Source: Actinomycetota bacterium | GTDB taxonomy: Bacteria; Actinomycetota; Humimicrobiia; Humimicrobiales; Humimicrobiaceae | Direction: 5' to 3' | DNA length: 36,960 nt | Assembly: GCA_023488645.1 (NCBI GenBank) | Contig: JAMDDL010000018.1 | Location: forward strand, 1-36,960 | Shown: in pieces, positions 8,871 through 17,131 of the stretch | How positions within the stretch are numbered: position 1 is the first letter of the stretch | How the letters are laid out: each line of letters starts with the position of its first letter | Notes under the pieces: generated by a model | Database searches by the model: none | What the model saw: the letters and a program-made list of their open reading frames with translations, nothing else | What the model was told of the DNA's origin: nothing | Made by a program: the position numbers and the translations under genes

Positions 8871-8952
8871 ATAATCCTTACCTCTCAAATTTAATATTGA
8901 GATATTAAATTTTTATATTATAGGTAAATTTTTAATTATTTTATTTTTTAAT

Positions 8953-9006
8953 ATCACCCCCTTTAAAAAATATTAAAATAATTTTTATCTTTACATCACC
9001 TCCTAT
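8953..9006 (-). promoter_or_regulatory. Leader with two extended Shine-Dalgarno-like motifs and no long ORF
   Basis: The minus-strand leader of the binding-protein gene carries ATAGGAGGTGATG (9006-8994) and AAAGGGGGTGAT (about 8964-8953), both close to the full anti-SD complement. The first leads directly into ATG-TAA, a start codon followed at once by a stop. Neither precedes a real gene; the true start is 80-125 bases further on with its own AAGGA. They could be ribosome standby sites, a start-stop regulatory element, or remnants of a lost leader gene. Confidence 0.4.
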
Positions 9007-9054
9007 CGTATTAATAACCGTTTGATTGTAAAACCCTTCAATATACAATAAAAT

Positions 9055-9102
9055 ATGTCATCGATGACACTTCGTATATAAAAAAAATTGCTAAAAAGAC
9101 AA
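9055..9102 (-). promoter_or_regulatory. Transporter operon promoter with LacI-type operator
   Basis: On the minus strand, TTGTCT (9102-9097), a 16-base spacer and TATATA (9080-9075) form a plausible sigma-70 promoter. The palindrome at 9070-9055 (plus-strand reading ATGTCATCGATGACAC) lies just downstream over the expected transcription start. The -35 box lies inside the 3' end of the repressor gene. The palindrome matches the one at the lacI promoter at 15 of 16 positions, so repression by the adjacent LacI protein is a well-supported inference. Confidence 0.75.
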
Positions 9103-10122
9103 AGCACTTGTAGATGCACGCACTTTTAAACGAGTTGCTAAGCTTTCTACTTTTAAAGTACCTGGAAAATCACTTTTTTTAATTGATGCCTCAATTGCAA
9201 TCCTGGCAGCAGTTATACCAATTTCAAACATAGGTTGTTCTACGGTTGTTAATGGTGGAGATAAATATGGAGCATATGTATTATCAAAACCTACTAAAGA
9301 TACGTCTTCCGGTACACGTAAATTATGCTGATATATTGCCTGCAACGCACCAGCAGCCAGAATATCACAGGTTGCAAAGACTGCAGTTATGTCTCCTAGT
9401 TTTAAGAATTGTTCCATGATCCGATAACCATCTTCAAGAGAATAATACTTTCCAAAAGCTAGCCACTCCTCTTTTGGCATAATTCCATTCTTTATCATGG
9501 TATCCCGATATCCTGCAAGACGTTGCTCATCAACTGAAGGACTAGTGAGGAAAGCACGTGGATCACCACCAATAAAGCCTATGCATTGATGCCCCAATCC
9601 AATTAAATGTTCAACTGCTAATGTTGACCCAGTATAGTTGTCTACTATTACGGCGTGCGATTTTACCTCAGTAGGTCGTTCTACCTGCACAACCGGGATT
9701 CCCGCTTCTATTGCTGCATAAACATTTTGTGGTTCAATAGGCGTGGTAAAGATAATTGCATCCACCTGCCTTTGAATAAAAGTTTCCACACCCAATCGTT
9801 CCCGCTTTGGATCTTCAAAATCATTCCAGATTAAGACACTATAACCATTTTTTATAGCTTCGTTTTCTACCCCCAATTCAACTCCAGCAAAGAAAAGATT
9901 AGGAGAAATACTGGTCAGCAAGTGCCCAATAGTTTTTGTTTGGTTTCGACGTAAGCTTTGAGCTAAAGTATTCAAACGATACCCAGTCTTTTCAATCGCT
10001 TCCAAAACTCTTTTGCGTGATTTTTCTGATACAAATCCCTGGCCATGCAAAACTCGAGCAACTGTTGCTGTTGATAAATGGGCTACATTAGCAACATCCT
10101 TCATGGTAAACCTTTTACGCAT
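9091..10122 (-). CDS. LacI-family transcriptional repressor
   Basis: This 343-residue regulator has an N-terminal LacI helix-turn-helix (TMKDVANVAHLSTATVARVLHG, about residues 6-27), a hinge (NTLAQSLRR) and a periplasmic-binding-protein-like effector domain (IGHLLTSISPNLFFAGVELGVE, GFIGGDPRAFLTSPSVDEQRLAGYRD, FATCDILAAGALQAIYQHNLRVPEDVSLVGFDNTYAPYLSPPLTTVEQP). The start has AAAGGA six bases upstream. Matching palindromes in its own promoter and in the transporter promoter indicate autorepression plus control of the downstream catabolic operon, relieved by a sugar or sugar-phosphate effector. G+C resembles the operon rather than the genes to the right. Confidence 0.95.
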   Translation of the reverse strand: MRKRFTMKDVANVAHLSTATVARVLHGQGFVSEKSRKRVLEAIEKTGYRLNTLAQSLRRNQTKTIGHLLTSISPNLFFAGVELGVENEAIKNGYSVLIWNDFEDPKRERLGVETFIQRQVDAIIFTTPIEPQNVYAAIEAGIPVVQVERPTEVKSHAVIVDNYTGSTLAVEHLIGLGHQCIGFIGGDPRAFLTSPSVDEQRLAGYRDTMIKNGIMPKEEWLAFGKYYSLEDGYRIMEQFLKLGDITAVFATCDILAAGALQAIYQHNLRVPEDVSLVGFDNTYAPYLSPPLTTVEQPMFEIGITAARIAIEASIKKSDFPGTLKVESLATRLKVRASTSALSF

Positions 10123-10483
10123 AACTCGTCCTTTAAATAGTAATAAATGTCATCGATGACATCGATATTACCATCTTAATTAAAAAAGTCAATACCTATG
10201 CAATAAAAATTATTTTCTTAAAATATATATTTTTATTTATAAATATTGAACAATAAAACATGAATTAATTTATAATAAATACTAAATTAATTTTAAATGA
10301 AAATTGAATTATAACTGATCTTAGATTAAATAAATCCGTAACTTTTCCTATTGTATAAATAATATAAATATATTTTAAAAAGTTAACAAAAATTAGAGTT
10401 AGCTGTAAAAATACTTCTGGAATCTAAAATCTAAAAATTATTGAAAAATATAATTAAATCTTATAGTATTAGATATTCTTTTA
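10123..10483. other. Intergenic region between lacI and MFS gene
   Basis: This is the divergent spacer between the repressor (minus) and the MFS gene (plus). Apart from the operator/promoter at 10147-10192 it is very AT-rich. I see no open frame, clear hairpin or strong promoter for the MFS gene. Confidence 0.6.
10147..10192 (-). promoter_or_regulatory. lacI promoter with perfect 16-bp operator palindrome
   Basis: ATGTCATCGATGACAT at 10147-10162 is a perfect palindrome typical of LacI-family operators. On the minus strand TTGACT (10192-10187), a 16-base spacer and TAATAT (10170-10165) place the transcription start inside the palindrome, 25-35 bases before the lacI start codon. Confidence 0.78.
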
Positions 10484-11707
10484 TTGAATAATAAAATACT
10501 CAAGGTTAAAAAATTGCAAGAAAAAGATAATTTTAAAGACTATATTTCAGAAGTTCCAAACTTTCTTTCAATTTTTCAATGTTCATTTTTTACTTTTTCA
10601 TTAAGTTCCATTTTATTAGATGTAAGCAAATTTATGAATATAAATGTCGGGACTTTAAACCTGGTTTTTACTTTTAACATAATAGGAAATTTTATTGGCA
10701 ACATTACTTCACCTGTTTTAAATAAAAAAATTAAAAGAATTAACCTTATTATATTTTTTTATGTATTGCTTATTGCAGTTACAATCGGTTTGTTTTTATG
10801 TAATTCTTTGAACCTTCTTTGTGTATTTTACTTTTTTGCAGGATATATCGTTGGAACAATATGGGTACAGGCTAATGGCTATATGCAGGAAAGTAGTGCT
10901 ACAAATAAAGAAAAGTTAACTACTATTGGTTATATTTTCTTTCCCGTGGGAGCATTAATGGGTCCTCTTGTTGCTGTTAATATTGTAAAAAATGATATTA
11001 ACTGGAAATATTTATATATAATAATTTTATTCTTTGTTGTTCTAACACTGGTTCTTTACATTTTTATCACAAGAAAAAAAGAATATACGGCCTATTCAGG
11101 GAAAAATGAGAATATACGGTTCAAAGATATCTTTGAAAATAAATCAAAAAATATAGCTTTTATTTTGTTGATAATATTAATGCTTTTTTTCGGAGCAACC
11201 GAAGTTTCTGTCTCTACCTGGAGCCCTACATTTTTAAGAGTTACCCGTTCCTTTCTTATAACAAAAGCAGGCTGGGCAATTTCGACATACTGGCTTGCAG
11301 TTGGAGCTGGCAGACTAATTATAAGCACCATTTCCGGGAAATTAAAAACCGATTACTTATTGCTTGTTCTTTCTTTGGTATCTTTCATAGGTATCGTCTT
11401 ATTTGTATTAGTGCCTTCTTCAATTGTAATTTTTATTGCAATTGCACTTACAGGTATTGGCCTTTCCGGAATTCAGCCTTTAGCAACAACAAAAGGTAGC
11501 AGCATTTTAAATAAAGGTATAGGATTTGCAATTTCCATGCTTTCAGCAACAGCCGCACTGGGAGGATCTATAGGACCCTATATAATAAAATATATTTCAG
11601 TAAAAAGTATGATTTTATCAATGTCTATTGCTATTATTTTTTCTTTAGCAATCATTATTATTCTTTTCATAAATATTGTTATTAATAAGAATAATAACTT
11701 AACTTAA
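10484..11707 (+). CDS. MFS transporter
   Basis: This is a major facilitator superfamily membrane protein of up to 407 residues with about twelve hydrophobic helices. N-terminal half: FLSIFQCSFFTFSLSSILLDVSKFM then a loop NKKIKRIN in the motif A position. C-terminal half starts around residue 220 (NIAFILLIILMLFFGATEVSVSTWSPTFL). The overall pattern recalls sugar/cation-symport FucP-like or Bsc6-like MFS proteins. The TTG start at 10484 has no convincing ribosome site, so the true N-terminus is uncertain, and no substrate motif is recognisable. It lies divergently next to the sugar operon repressor and could be an additional sugar carrier, but its lower G+C suggests it is not part of that acquired block. 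Confidence 0.85.
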   Translation: MNNKILKVKKLQEKDNFKDYISEVPNFLSIFQCSFFTFSLSSILLDVSKFMNINVGTLNLVFTFNIIGNFIGNITSPVLNKKIKRINLIIFFYVLLIAVTIGLFLCNSLNLLCVFYFFAGYIVGTIWVQANGYMQESSATNKEKLTTIGYIFFPVGALMGPLVAVNIVKNDINWKYLYIIILFFVVLTLVLYIFITRKKEYTAYSGKNENIRFKDIFENKSKNIAFILLIILMLFFGATEVSVSTWSPTFLRVTRSFLITKAGWAISTYWLAVGAGRLIISTISGKLKTDYLLLVLSLVSFIGIVLFVLVPSSIVIFIAIALTGIGLSGIQPLATTKGSSILNKGIGFAISMLSATAALGGSIGPYIIKYISVKSMILSMSIAIIFSLAIIIILFINIVINKNNNLT

Positions 11708-11877
11708 TAAAACTTCCCATTAACCTGCAAAAAATTGTAATTGAACATGTTTTTAATTTAGACTTTTATTTTTTTAAAAATCTTTTTATATAAAAAGGTA
11801 ATAACTATAACAGCCCTTAAATTTGTTTGACAAAAAAAGAATTAAAAATTTTAAATATTAAAAATAATATAAAATAA

Positions 11878-11953
11878 AATCTATATTTAGGTATAAGGGG
11901 CTGCTCATAGTAAAGGGAAAGAGACTTATTATAGAGGTAGAGCAATATAGATT
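11878..11953. terminator. Long structured hairpin between convergent genes
   Basis: Arms AATCTATATT (11878-11887) and AATATAGATT (11944-11953) pair perfectly. Inside them GCTC/GAGC and ATAGTAA/TTATTAT can pair as nested stems. T-rich runs lie on both sides in the appropriate transcript directions, and the right arm overlaps the stop codon of the downstream minus-strand gene. A bidirectional terminator for the two convergent genes is the simplest reading. The purine-rich interior is unusual. Confidence 0.45.
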
Positions 11954-14258
11954 ATTTAACATTTTTCCTTTTTTTATGAGCTGTAATTCTTTTTGTTATA
12001 TCAACAATAAGTAAAATAACTAAAAATAACCATGCAGCTTGGGTAAGTGTTCTTGAAATGACATCTTCTTTTGTTGAACCATAATATAAAGTTACGTTTT
12101 CCTGTCTGGGAATTACCATCATAAAAGAAGGTGATATTGCATAAGGCCCATCGGCTCCAATCACTTTCCAGTTGGGGAAATACGATACTTTTATTATATG
12201 CGGGATACCAATTGCTGTAGTCTTAAAAGTTATCTTTTCATTTTCAACATGCTCTTCCAGCACTTCTCCATCAGTTTTAATCGGAACTTTATTAATTTTA
12301 GTAACTTCATCAGAGCTGATTAATTTAAAATTACTTAGTCCTTTTTCGCCCTGATCCCAGATAATAAAAGGCTTATTTATATCATCATACTTAAACCAGG
12401 GTAGAATTGCATCATACCAGTCTTTTGTCTTGATTTTAACAGGTATATTTTTTAAAATTTCAACATATTTATTAGTTGTATTTATTTCATAAAAATTAAA
12501 AACGTCAAATTTTGCCATTAGTCTTGCATCAGGATTTTTATCAAGTTCCTCTATAACTTCAGGCGAGCTTGCAATCATATATCGGATATTCATCATTTTC
12601 ATATTTTCAACACCAAGTTTGACATTAAGTGGCGGGAGCTTTAATCCTGGAATAGCATTACTTGGTCTTTTTGAAAGTAAAGCCTGATTTGTAAAATGGA
12701 AGGGAGCAGTAAAAGCCCCTTCAACAAGCAACCCCTCCATAGTAGCACTTTTTGTCCAATATGGAATAAGTTCAAAAGCTCTTGTTGTCCCAAGTTTTTC
12801 AAGTGCATCATGATTTTGTTCAATCATCCATCTGCCTTCAGGTTTTGATTGAATATAAGCCATCATTAAACTGTAAATATTCCAGTATGGCTTTTTCTCA
12901 TAGCCTGAATAGTTGTATGTCGCCCAGCCTATTGATTTTGGCTGCAAAGGCATTATTATCCCAAACATTCCTAATGTTATTAATGGCACAAATAATAAAG
13001 CTACAATTTTTCTAACAGAAATTTTAAATTTTTGAAGCCATATCATTAAAATTCCAAATAAAACAAATAAAGTATATCCTGCAAGGAACAAATCTATTAT
13101 ATAAATATAAGGAAGCAATCTTGCATTCCAGATTCTACCTCCTGTAGGGATAAAAAATGCAAGATTTAAGATAAGATATGAGATTGTCAGCATTATATTT
13201 CGTCTGTCATCTCTTCTTGAAATAATAATTATATAAATTATTATTCCTATTGCAGCAAGCACAATTGCAACAATCATTTCTTTCGGGAATAAGGACTTAA
13301 AACTTTTCAGATTTTCCCATCCCATATTAGGCGTGTATTTCAGTTTTAGTGCAAAAGGAATACTCCAGAAAGCTGTTAATAAAAACCCGGTTATAAGAAC
13401 AGAAACCATATAAAATATATTTCTGATTTTCCTGTTTTCAACAAGAAGCCATGGCAGCATTATCAAAAGACAAACTGTCGTTAAAACATGGGAAAGTGCA
13501 ATCATCATTAAAATAAAGCAGTTTAAAACAAAAAGCCAGTTAAACTTAGCGCCTCGTTCAAGCGCAAGATGCATTGTTCCAATAAATAAAAAGCCAAGTG
13601 CAAAGCTAAAAGAATAACCAAATTCTCCTGCAAGAGTGCTTAAGAAATTTCCTCCATAAATTGAATAACTTTCAATAAATAAAAATAAAGTAGCTCCAAG
13701 TGCACCAAGCAGAGGATAAGGATATTTAAATCTGAACAGTTTAATCATCCAGTAAGCACATGCAGGTAAAATAAAAGATCCCAGAACAGTAATCACTTTA
13801 AAAGCAATGTTATAAGGAATTATTTTACTTAAAATTGCAACCATAAGATAAGGTACTGGAAAATAAAATTGAATAATAGGCATACCTGCATACCATCCGT
13901 TAGACCACCCCATAACTCTAAAATGAGGAAGCAGGTTATCAATCATAAACTTTATTCCGTAATGATGTGTCCCGGTATCTCCACCTGCAGTAGTAGTAAG
14001 ACTAAAAATCAGCCAGGGTCTGAAAACTACACAAATTGCCAGATAAATTAAGATAAATACAGTTAAAGTTGTAACTTTATTGATATTTATTTTTTTTATA
14101 TGAAGCTTATCTCTTATGAAACTGTTATTTATATACCAGTAATTTTGTTCAAAACCTCCTTCGATTCTTCCCTGTTCATCAATATAAAATTTAAATTTGT
14201 TTATTAAATTGTTAATAGAATTTGAAATAATATTAAAAAATTTTTTAATATGTTCCAT
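11952..14258 (-). CDS. Large polytopic membrane protein, PTPS_related / GT-C-like
   Basis: This 768-residue membrane protein matches what I know of the PTPS_related membrane family (misleadingly named after 6-pyruvoyl-tetrahydropterin synthase). After a polar N-terminus (1-60) and a first helix (62-80), an extracytoplasmic loop carries TTAGGDTGTHHYGIKFMIDN (89-108). The acidic residue is placed as in GT-C glycosyltransferases, and RVMGWSNGWYAGMPIIQFYFP follows. About ten more helices run to ~430. A soluble domain (~440-735) then precedes a final helix (AAWLFLVILLIVDITKRI) and a basic tail. Transfer of a lipid-linked sugar to an envelope component is inferred only. It is monocistronic and convergent with the MFS gene, and its ribosome site is weak (GGGAAA). 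Confidence 0.72.
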   Translation of the reverse strand: MEHIKKFFNIISNSINNLINKFKFYIDEQGRIEGGFEQNYWYINNSFIRDKLHIKKININKVTTLTVFILIYLAICVVFRPWLIFSLTTTAGGDTGTHHYGIKFMIDNLLPHFRVMGWSNGWYAGMPIIQFYFPVPYLMVAILSKIIPYNIAFKVITVLGSFILPACAYWMIKLFRFKYPYPLLGALGATLFLFIESYSIYGGNFLSTLAGEFGYSFSFALGFLFIGTMHLALERGAKFNWLFVLNCFILMMIALSHVLTTVCLLIMLPWLLVENRKIRNIFYMVSVLITGFLLTAFWSIPFALKLKYTPNMGWENLKSFKSLFPKEMIVAIVLAAIGIIIYIIIISRRDDRRNIMLTISYLILNLAFFIPTGGRIWNARLLPYIYIIDLFLAGYTLFVLFGILMIWLQKFKISVRKIVALLFVPLITLGMFGIIMPLQPKSIGWATYNYSGYEKKPYWNIYSLMMAYIQSKPEGRWMIEQNHDALEKLGTTRAFELIPYWTKSATMEGLLVEGAFTAPFHFTNQALLSKRPSNAIPGLKLPPLNVKLGVENMKMMNIRYMIASSPEVIEELDKNPDARLMAKFDVFNFYEINTTNKYVEILKNIPVKIKTKDWYDAILPWFKYDDINKPFIIWDQGEKGLSNFKLISSDEVTKINKVPIKTDGEVLEEHVENEKITFKTTAIGIPHIIKVSYFPNWKVIGADGPYAISPSFMMVIPRQENVTLYYGSTKEDVISRTLTQAAWLFLVILLIVDITKRITAHKKRKNVK

Positions 14259-14608
14259 AAAACTAAATTTCCCGATTTTAAATTTTAAATTTTAATTGGC
14301 TTTTTGGTTTTATTTATAATTTGGTCTTATTTAAGCTTTAATTTTAAATAAAAAAAAATTTTAATTTAATAAATTTAATAAAAAAAATAATTTTTAAAAT
14401 TAAATTGATATTATATATTTAAATTAAAAATTAAAAAATTTTTTTATTTATTTTTTATTATTTTATTTATTTTATTTTTTTTATTAAAATAAGTTAAACT
14501 TACTTTAGATTATCAATTTTACATATTATAATTTATTATAATTTCCATATATCAAAATATTTATATTTAATTTTTTATAAAATAAATTTGCAATTCTGGA
14601 GGTTAGAA
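14259..14608. other. Extremely AT-rich divergent intergenic region
   Basis: The spacer between the membrane-protein gene (minus) and the HNH/ParB-like gene (plus) is almost pure A/T from about 14280 to 14590. Many promoter-like -10 boxes are possible, and none stands out. I see no gene or stable hairpin. Such DNA may bend or bind nucleoid proteins. Confidence 0.6.
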
Positions 14609-16150
14609 ATGTCAGCACATCCCAAACCCTCTGAAAAAGATAAAAAAATAATTATTTCAAATAATACAATAGACAACAAAGTAATTTGCGCAATTTGTAA
14701 AAAAGCAATAAATAAAAAGTCTGATATTGAATTTCATCACAAAAAACCACTTACTTTTCAGGATAAATTTAATCCATCTAACTTTATTACTGTTTGCAAA
14801 AAACATCATAAGGAATTAGGTGAATTATCGCTTCTGGAATATAACACAATAAATGAAATGAAAAAATTTTTTGGCGGAAATGATATTAAAAAATTAAATG
14901 ATGTTTTAAAGTTAAAACTTGATAGTGATAATTTCGGGAAAAAAATTGATGCTGAAATTTTAAATGATAAAAACGAAATAAAAATAAAATTTAAAAATAA
15001 TAGCAGCAAGAATAATAATGACGATAATAATGTTAATTTTATAATAACTTACCCTTTATCTACCTGCCCTTCAACAGGTTTTAAATATTTTTATATTGTT
15101 CTTCCTGCAGAGTATATTAACAATGATGAGGAGCTTCAGCCAAGACCGCTGGAATTTGAAAGATTATGGGAATTATACAGGCATCTTCTTACAAATAGCC
15201 AGTTAACTCCATCTGTTTGCAGGCTGACTGAAAATAAAATTCTTTTATTTGATGGCCAGCATAAAGCTGCAGCACAGGTATGGGCAGACAGAAAAGAAAT
15301 AGAGTGTAAGGTTTATATTGAACCAGATATTAAATTTCTTAAAGAAACAAACCTTATAGCACATGATAAATTAAGACAAATGCCTTTCTTTACCTCAGTT
15401 CTTATAAATAAATGGGCAAGTATATTTGCGCAGGAATGGAAAGAATATATGGCTTCAAAAGGGGTTAAATCTGAATCAGGTTTTGTTTCTTTTTTAATAA
15501 GTAAAGGTAAAAAGAGAGCTGAAGCTATTAATATGATTGAAAGCAATATCTTTGACAGTATAATTGAAGACAAAAAAAATTCAATAATAAGATATGTTAG
15601 TGAATTTAGCCCGATTATTAAAAAACCTCTAACCACAAACAGACTTAAAAGTGTAATTTTTAAAAAATTTATTGCAGCTGCTCCTCTTGAAATAGATATT
15701 GAAGAATCAGACAGACTTAGAGAAATAGAGAGGAAAAATGTTATAGAACTATTAAATATGATTACAGAATATACATTAAAAGATAAATGGGATCCTGATA
15801 AAAATGATGAAAATCATAAAATTTCTGAAAGAATTTATCTTTCAGGTTCTTTTAAAGCCTGGACTGGCATATTAAAAGATGCAATAGCAGCAATTCTTGA
15901 ACTTTTTGATGAAAATGAAAGAAAAGAAATTTTTCTCAGGGAAATAAGTGAAGAAAACTGGAAAAATATTGAAAATTGCATTTCAATAATGTCTGAAAGA
16001 AGAGTTTGGCAGGATGATTCTGAAGAAAATTATAACATGCTAAGATTATCAAACGATAATCAGGTCAGAAAATACCTTTCAAGAAGAGGAATAAGTGTAA
16101 ATGAATTACTTAGCAGATCAGGACTTGGTGCAGACAATTTTATTGATTAA
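14609..16150 (+). CDS. HNH-type zinc domain fused to ParB/DGQHR-like domain
   Basis: This is a 513-residue protein I cannot assign to a named family. Residues 27-67 look like a zinc-coordinating HNH nuclease: CAIC (27-30), HHKKPL (43-48), then CKKHH (63-67). After a charged Asn/Lys-rich linker (~100-140), residues 145-235 contain LLFDGQHKAAAQVWADR, similar to the DGQHR loop of ParB/Srx-fold and DndB-like proteins. The C-terminal half is helical and charged. ATG at 14609 is chosen because GGAGG lies six bases upstream; an earlier in-frame TTG at 14588 overlaps that site. It stands alone, 56 bp before thyX. A DNA-processing or defence role is possible, and a ParB-like regulator is the alternative. 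Confidence 0.7.
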   Translation: MSAHPKPSEKDKKIIISNNTIDNKVICAICKKAINKKSDIEFHHKKPLTFQDKFNPSNFITVCKKHHKELGELSLLEYNTINEMKKFFGGNDIKKLNDVLKLKLDSDNFGKKIDAEILNDKNEIKIKFKNNSSKNNNDDNNVNFIITYPLSTCPSTGFKYFYIVLPAEYINNDEELQPRPLEFERLWELYRHLLTNSQLTPSVCRLTENKILLFDGQHKAAAQVWADRKEIECKVYIEPDIKFLKETNLIAHDKLRQMPFFTSVLINKWASIFAQEWKEYMASKGVKSESGFVSFLISKGKKRAEAINMIESNIFDSIIEDKKNSIIRYVSEFSPIIKKPLTTNRLKSVIFKKFIAAAPLEIDIEESDRLREIERKNVIELLNMITEYTLKDKWDPDKNDENHKISERIYLSGSFKAWTGILKDAIAAILELFDENERKEIFLREISEENWKNIENCISIMSERRVWQDDSEENYNMLRLSNDNQVRKYLSRRGISVNELLSRSGLGADNFID

Positions 16151-16205
16151 AAAAAATTTTATTGATTAAAAAATTATTAAAAAATATTAAAGGATTAAAG
16201 AAAGA

Positions 16206-16895
16206 ATGAAGGTAAAATTAATAAGACATACCCCTGAACCTGAAAAACTTGTTGCAATAGCAGCAAGGCTTTGTTATTCACCTGTAGGTGTTGAAGAACT
16301 TGATAAACAGCTGGATGATGAAGCTGTGCGAAAATTAATCAGATTTGTAATTAATAGTGGTCATTTAAGCACTACTGAGCATGCATATTTTACTTTCGCA
16401 ATTGAGGGTATTTCAAGAGTATTAAGCCATCAACTTGTAAGGCACAGGATTGCTTCCTTTAATCAGCAATCTCAAAGATATGTAAAATTTAAAGGAAATT
16501 ACGAATATATTACCCCTGATTCAATTAAACAAAACGAAAAAATTAACGAGAAATATAAAAATTTTATTGCCGATATACACAAATTTTATGAAGAAATGCT
16601 AAATGAAGGCATAGAAGCGGAAGATGCAAGATATATACTGCCAAATTCAAGTGAAACTAAAATGATTGTTACAATGAATGCAAGAGAACTTTTACATTTC
16701 TTCACAGTCAGATGTTGTAACAGAGCACAAAAAGAAATAAGAGATCTTGCTATAGAAATGCTTAAAAATGTTAAAAAAGTTGCCCCTGTAATTTTTGAAA
16801 ATGCTGGCCCGAATTGCCTTAGAATTCCCTGCCCTGAAGGTAAATTTACTTGCGGAAGACCACCATTAGCAAGTGATTTTGAGCCTGATTTTTAG
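16206..16895 (+). CDS. thyX: Flavin-dependent thymidylate synthase ThyX
   Basis: ThyX makes dTMP from dUMP with methylene-tetrahydrofolate, FAD and NADPH. The signature RHRX7S motif is at residues 79-89 (RHRIASFNQQS) followed by QRY. The family also shows TEHAYFTFAIEGISRVLSHQLVRHR, LPNSSETKMIVTMNARELLHFFTVRCCNRAQKEIR and a C-terminal cysteine-containing tail (CLRIPCPEGKFTCG), as in many anaerobe ThyX proteins. Length 229 is normal. Start ATG follows AAAGGA with about ten bases. It lies 56 bp after the HNH/ParB-like gene and may share its transcript. Confidence 0.96.
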   Translation: MKVKLIRHTPEPEKLVAIAARLCYSPVGVEELDKQLDDEAVRKLIRFVINSGHLSTTEHAYFTFAIEGISRVLSHQLVRHRIASFNQQSQRYVKFKGNYEYITPDSIKQNEKINEKYKNFIADIHKFYEEMLNEGIEAEDARYILPNSSETKMIVTMNARELLHFFTVRCCNRAQKEIRDLAIEMLKNVKKVAPVIFENAGPNCLRIPCPEGKFTCGRPPLASDFEPDF

Positions 16896-17131
16896 TCTTT
16901 TTTAGTTTGATATATAAAAAATAAAAAAATATATAGATTTTTTATTTAATATTTTGTGTTATTTTTATATAATTTTTAAAATTATTTTAAAATTTTAAAA
17001 TTAAATAGAAGTCAAATAATAACCTGCCTTAAAAAGAAAATAAATAAAAAAATATAAACAGATATAAACGGGATTATTTTCATTAATACAATTTTAAGTA
17101 TAAAAATATAATAAACATAGAAATATAGGTT

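Noticed and set aside
14280..14590. Origin-like AT-rich unwinding region
   Set aside because: No DnaA-box cluster and no dnaA, dnaN or gidA-type neighbours; simple AT-rich spacer.
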